A stretch of 64,000 bases of DNA, from contig NC_063052.1 in assembly GCF_018812025.1 (NCBI RefSeq), positions 14,463,001 to 14,527,000 of the forward strand, read 5' to 3'. The stretch is from Megalobrama amblycephala (taxonomy: Eukaryota; Chordata; Actinopteri; Cypriniformes; Xenocyprididae). The first letter of the stretch is position 1, and every line of letters starts with the position of its first letter. The notes below the pieces were generated by a model. It did not search any database, was not told where the DNA came from, and saw only the letters and a list, made by a program, of their open reading frames with translations. The position numbers and the translations under genes are program-made. Below, piece by piece: positions 61,819-64,000 of the stretch.

Positions 61819-62429
61819 CACCATGTCCTAACCAGACGCGATGCAATAAGCAATTTGTCTGTCCACAACAGGCGAGACACAACTGACAAAAATCAATCAC
61901 ATTATTTATTTCAAAAAGGGATATACATGCTAAAGAGAATGGGCCCAATATAGACCCTTGTGGAACACCAGTTGATACAAATCACAGCCAATCAGAAGGG
62001 AACTAGGCGTGTGGGGCGGAGTCTCTCTGCAAGCGCACTACACTCACAACGAAATGGATAAGTACATAATCAAATCATAAATTACACCATTTTAACATAT
62101 TAAGTGATATAATTGTTCACAGTCTGAATGTTCTTTTATTTTCAAGATTTGAGGTGAATTATCGCTTTCAGTACAGCTACAGAAGTCATGCAAAATTATA
62201 TTCAAACTCACATTAAATGCTTTTAACATTAAATAAAGCACATAATCAGTACCTGAGATTACCCTCATCATACTTTCTTTGTATATTGTTGTTCCAGCCG
62301 AGGCGTCGCAGAAATAAAAATCATTTCTAAAACAGAATCATTGCATATCGCCGTCGTGTCTGGTTAGGACCAAAACTCTGATTATCATGGAAAAAATGTT
62401 GCAGCGTCACGTCTGGTTAGGACACGGTG
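61819..62429. mobile_element. PIF/Harbinger-like MITE, 611 bp
   Basis: Inverted ends caccatgtcctaaccagacg (left) and cgtctggttaggacacggtg (right), with one mismatch, are flanked by TTA on both sides (61816-61818, 62430-62432). An internal copy of the terminus lies near 62355. The element ends 46 bp from the start-codon exon. Confidence 0.88.
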
Positions 62430-63737
62430 TTACTCAAGCAACCCACTCAATGTGTGGTGCTGTCTGCTCGCATGCTAAAAACAATTTTGAAGTCAATGTC
62501 GCCTATTCTGCTCTGTAAAAAAGCTTCTCGATTGTTCTTTGATTTTCAAAAATCGGAGACGAAATGCCCTAGAAATGGTTCTGCTCTTTCAGCTCAATCC
62601 ATAAACAGCAATGAGGTTCTAATATCGGTGACTATGCCGGCGCCGGCCTTTGTTGATGATGTTTTAATGAATAAAATCTGTGCACTTATGTCACTGATGT
62701 GGCTTAGGGACACACATTTTAATCAGTTACCAAAATCAAAGATGATAGGGAGAGAAAAAAAAATGTGGAATTTATAAAGTGATTCATAGCGAAAAATTTC
62801 CATCAGAACTCAATGAGCTCATGCGTGTTTGTTCATAGCAGGCAAATCGCACTATTAACTAGACTTTCCCTTGGCACAAACTGCACAAAAGTGAATTTCT
62901 ATGAAAGGTTTAGCATAACGTACAGTTAAACATCATTTTGCATTTGCAAGATGGTGTGCGTGTTGGCCACTTTCAATTTAGGGCAATTACAGTTTCTCAT
63001 GATTTAACAAAACAGGGGCCTGTCTTATTTCGACAGACCGTCGAGAGCAATTTCCTCATTTAGTTGGTGATGCAAATGGATATTAAATAAAGCAATTCAT
63101 GCTTTGCAGAGGGGCCACACCTTAACCACAGCTAAGTTAATAAAAGTCTTGAGAAAATCTAATCACAAATATAACCACACCCTGTCAAATCACTCACAGC
63201 ATCTCCTACTCTCTAGCCATCCACGCTCTGTGAATCTGAGGCTTCACAGCATCTAACCACACTACCCGTTCAAAATTGAAATTGATGAGAAACGCACCTG
63301 TCTGTGTCATATTACTACCCCTGAAAAGAGATTGCATTTGAAGAAGATATTTATTCAAATATCAGCGAGCGTGACTGATGGTAGCACAGATGTAACTAAT
63401 GGCTGATGCCGTTTTATGAAAGCCTACATTCTTAATCTGTCATAAAACCACATCATTATTGTATCATATCAAGTAATGCAATCAAAGACATAACACTACA
63501 TGCAGGCCACAGCATGATCTGAAACGTGTTGATGAGAATGACAAATAAACTAAATGATAATTACCGCTCCACACAGCAAGATTACATATTTGTTGGGTTT
63601 GTATGCCTTGCAAACAGGTCCCAACATCATGGAAAAGCTAGAAATATCAGGGAATTTTTAAAAAAAAATTGTCTTCCAGGCCAGCAAAAGTCATAGATAC
63701 ACAAGTGAAATAAATGAATAATATATTTAGATTTTAG
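62430..63737. other. Intronic low-copy sequence
   Basis: No repeats with paired ends and no coding signal recognised. The frame at 62427-62777 starts in the end of the MITE and has no domain. Confidence 0.35.
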
Positions 63738-64000
63738 CTAGGGCTGCAACGATTAATCGCGATTAATCGCTTGCAAAATAAAAGTCTGTGTTTACGTAAT
63801 ATATATATATGTGTGTTCTGTGTATAATAATTATGTATATATAAATACACACACATACAGGTATAAAATTTAGAAATATATGCATGTAGCTATTATAAAT
63901 ATATATATTTATATATATTTTATATTACATATAAACATAAATATTTTATATATAAATATAACATTTTTCTTAAATATATACATGAATGTGTATTTTTATA
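63738..64000. mobile_element. hAT-like element end, cut by the window edge
   Basis: Begins tagggctgcaacgattaatc and goes on with aaaataaaagtctgtgttta, like the left part of 21879-22879, then AT-rich sequence to the edge. Confidence 0.65.

Larger units (their letters stand above)
61773..64000 (-). other. trps1: trps1 upstream intron (incomplete)
   Basis: Sequence 5' of the start-codon exon. A good acceptor (pyrimidine-rich stretch ending ttccag) adjoins the exon, so this is intron. The upstream exon was not identified before the window ends. A Harbinger-like element (61819-62429) and a truncated hAT-like end (63738-64000) were found; 62430-63737 shows nothing recognisable. Confidence 0.8.

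Noticed and set aside
61560..61953. Plus-strand frames opposite the trps1 start exon
   Set aside because: Shadow frames of the minus-strand exon. A short stretch near 61935 resembling a reverse-transcriptase tail was too short to support.
61985..62025. CCAAT box (agccaatcag) and GC box (ggggcgga) suggesting an internal promoter
   Set aside because: Both lie inside the Harbinger-like MITE 61819-62429 and are therefore likely transposon sequence; no other promoter feature seen.

Overview
This window is a piece of a teleost genome, most likely a cyprinid (carp, goldfish or zebrafish relative). The call rests on a vertebrate-type split gene with large AT-rich introns. The introns are packed with short DNA transposons whose terminal motifs I recognise as common in cyprinids (Tc1/mariner, hAT, PIF/Harbinger and THAP-type elements). 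There are also many AT, AATAT, GATA/GATG and homopolymer tracts. No bacterial, viral, rRNA or tRNA features were seen.

The one host gene I can support is trps1 on the minus strand. It encodes the multi-zinc-finger GATA-type transcriptional repressor. Three coding exons are present, in transcript order: 61772-60914 (start codon, finger 1), 57473-56381 (fingers 2-5 and half of finger 6) and 43724-43085 (rest of finger 6, finger 7, acidic/linker region). All three have canonical splice sites and compatible phases. They encode about 863 codons, roughly the N-terminal two thirds of the protein. The GATA finger and C-terminal Ikaros-type fingers were not found and should lie left of position 1. Upstream exons should lie right of 64000. 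Three single-base discrepancies break the reading frame, one in a C6 run in the first exon and two in short runs in the second. They look like base-calling errors, but could mark decay of a duplicated copy.

The rest is intron: 1-43084 (open at the left), 43725-56380, 57474-60913 and 61773-64000 (open at the right). Notable occupants are a long compound GATA/GATG tract (375-994), a 911-bp THAP-domain element (5826-6736) and a near-perfect 157-bp-arm palindrome (9652-10006). There is an internally deleted Tc1-like transposase gene (11359-12423) and an internally deleted hAT element with target-site duplication (49033-49907). A TIR element with a 45-bp minisatellite core sits at 27304-28135. Two elements sit inside other elements (22046-22743 in 21879-22879; 29978-30530 in 29878-31060). 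Two PIF/Harbinger-like elements have TTA target duplications (33426-34325; 61819-62429); the second ends about 45 bp from the splice acceptor of the start-codon exon.

No second host gene, operon or defence system is visible. The points of interest are the broken trps1 frame, the large palindrome, the layered transposons and several low-copy intronic blocks that could be regulatory elements of trps1.
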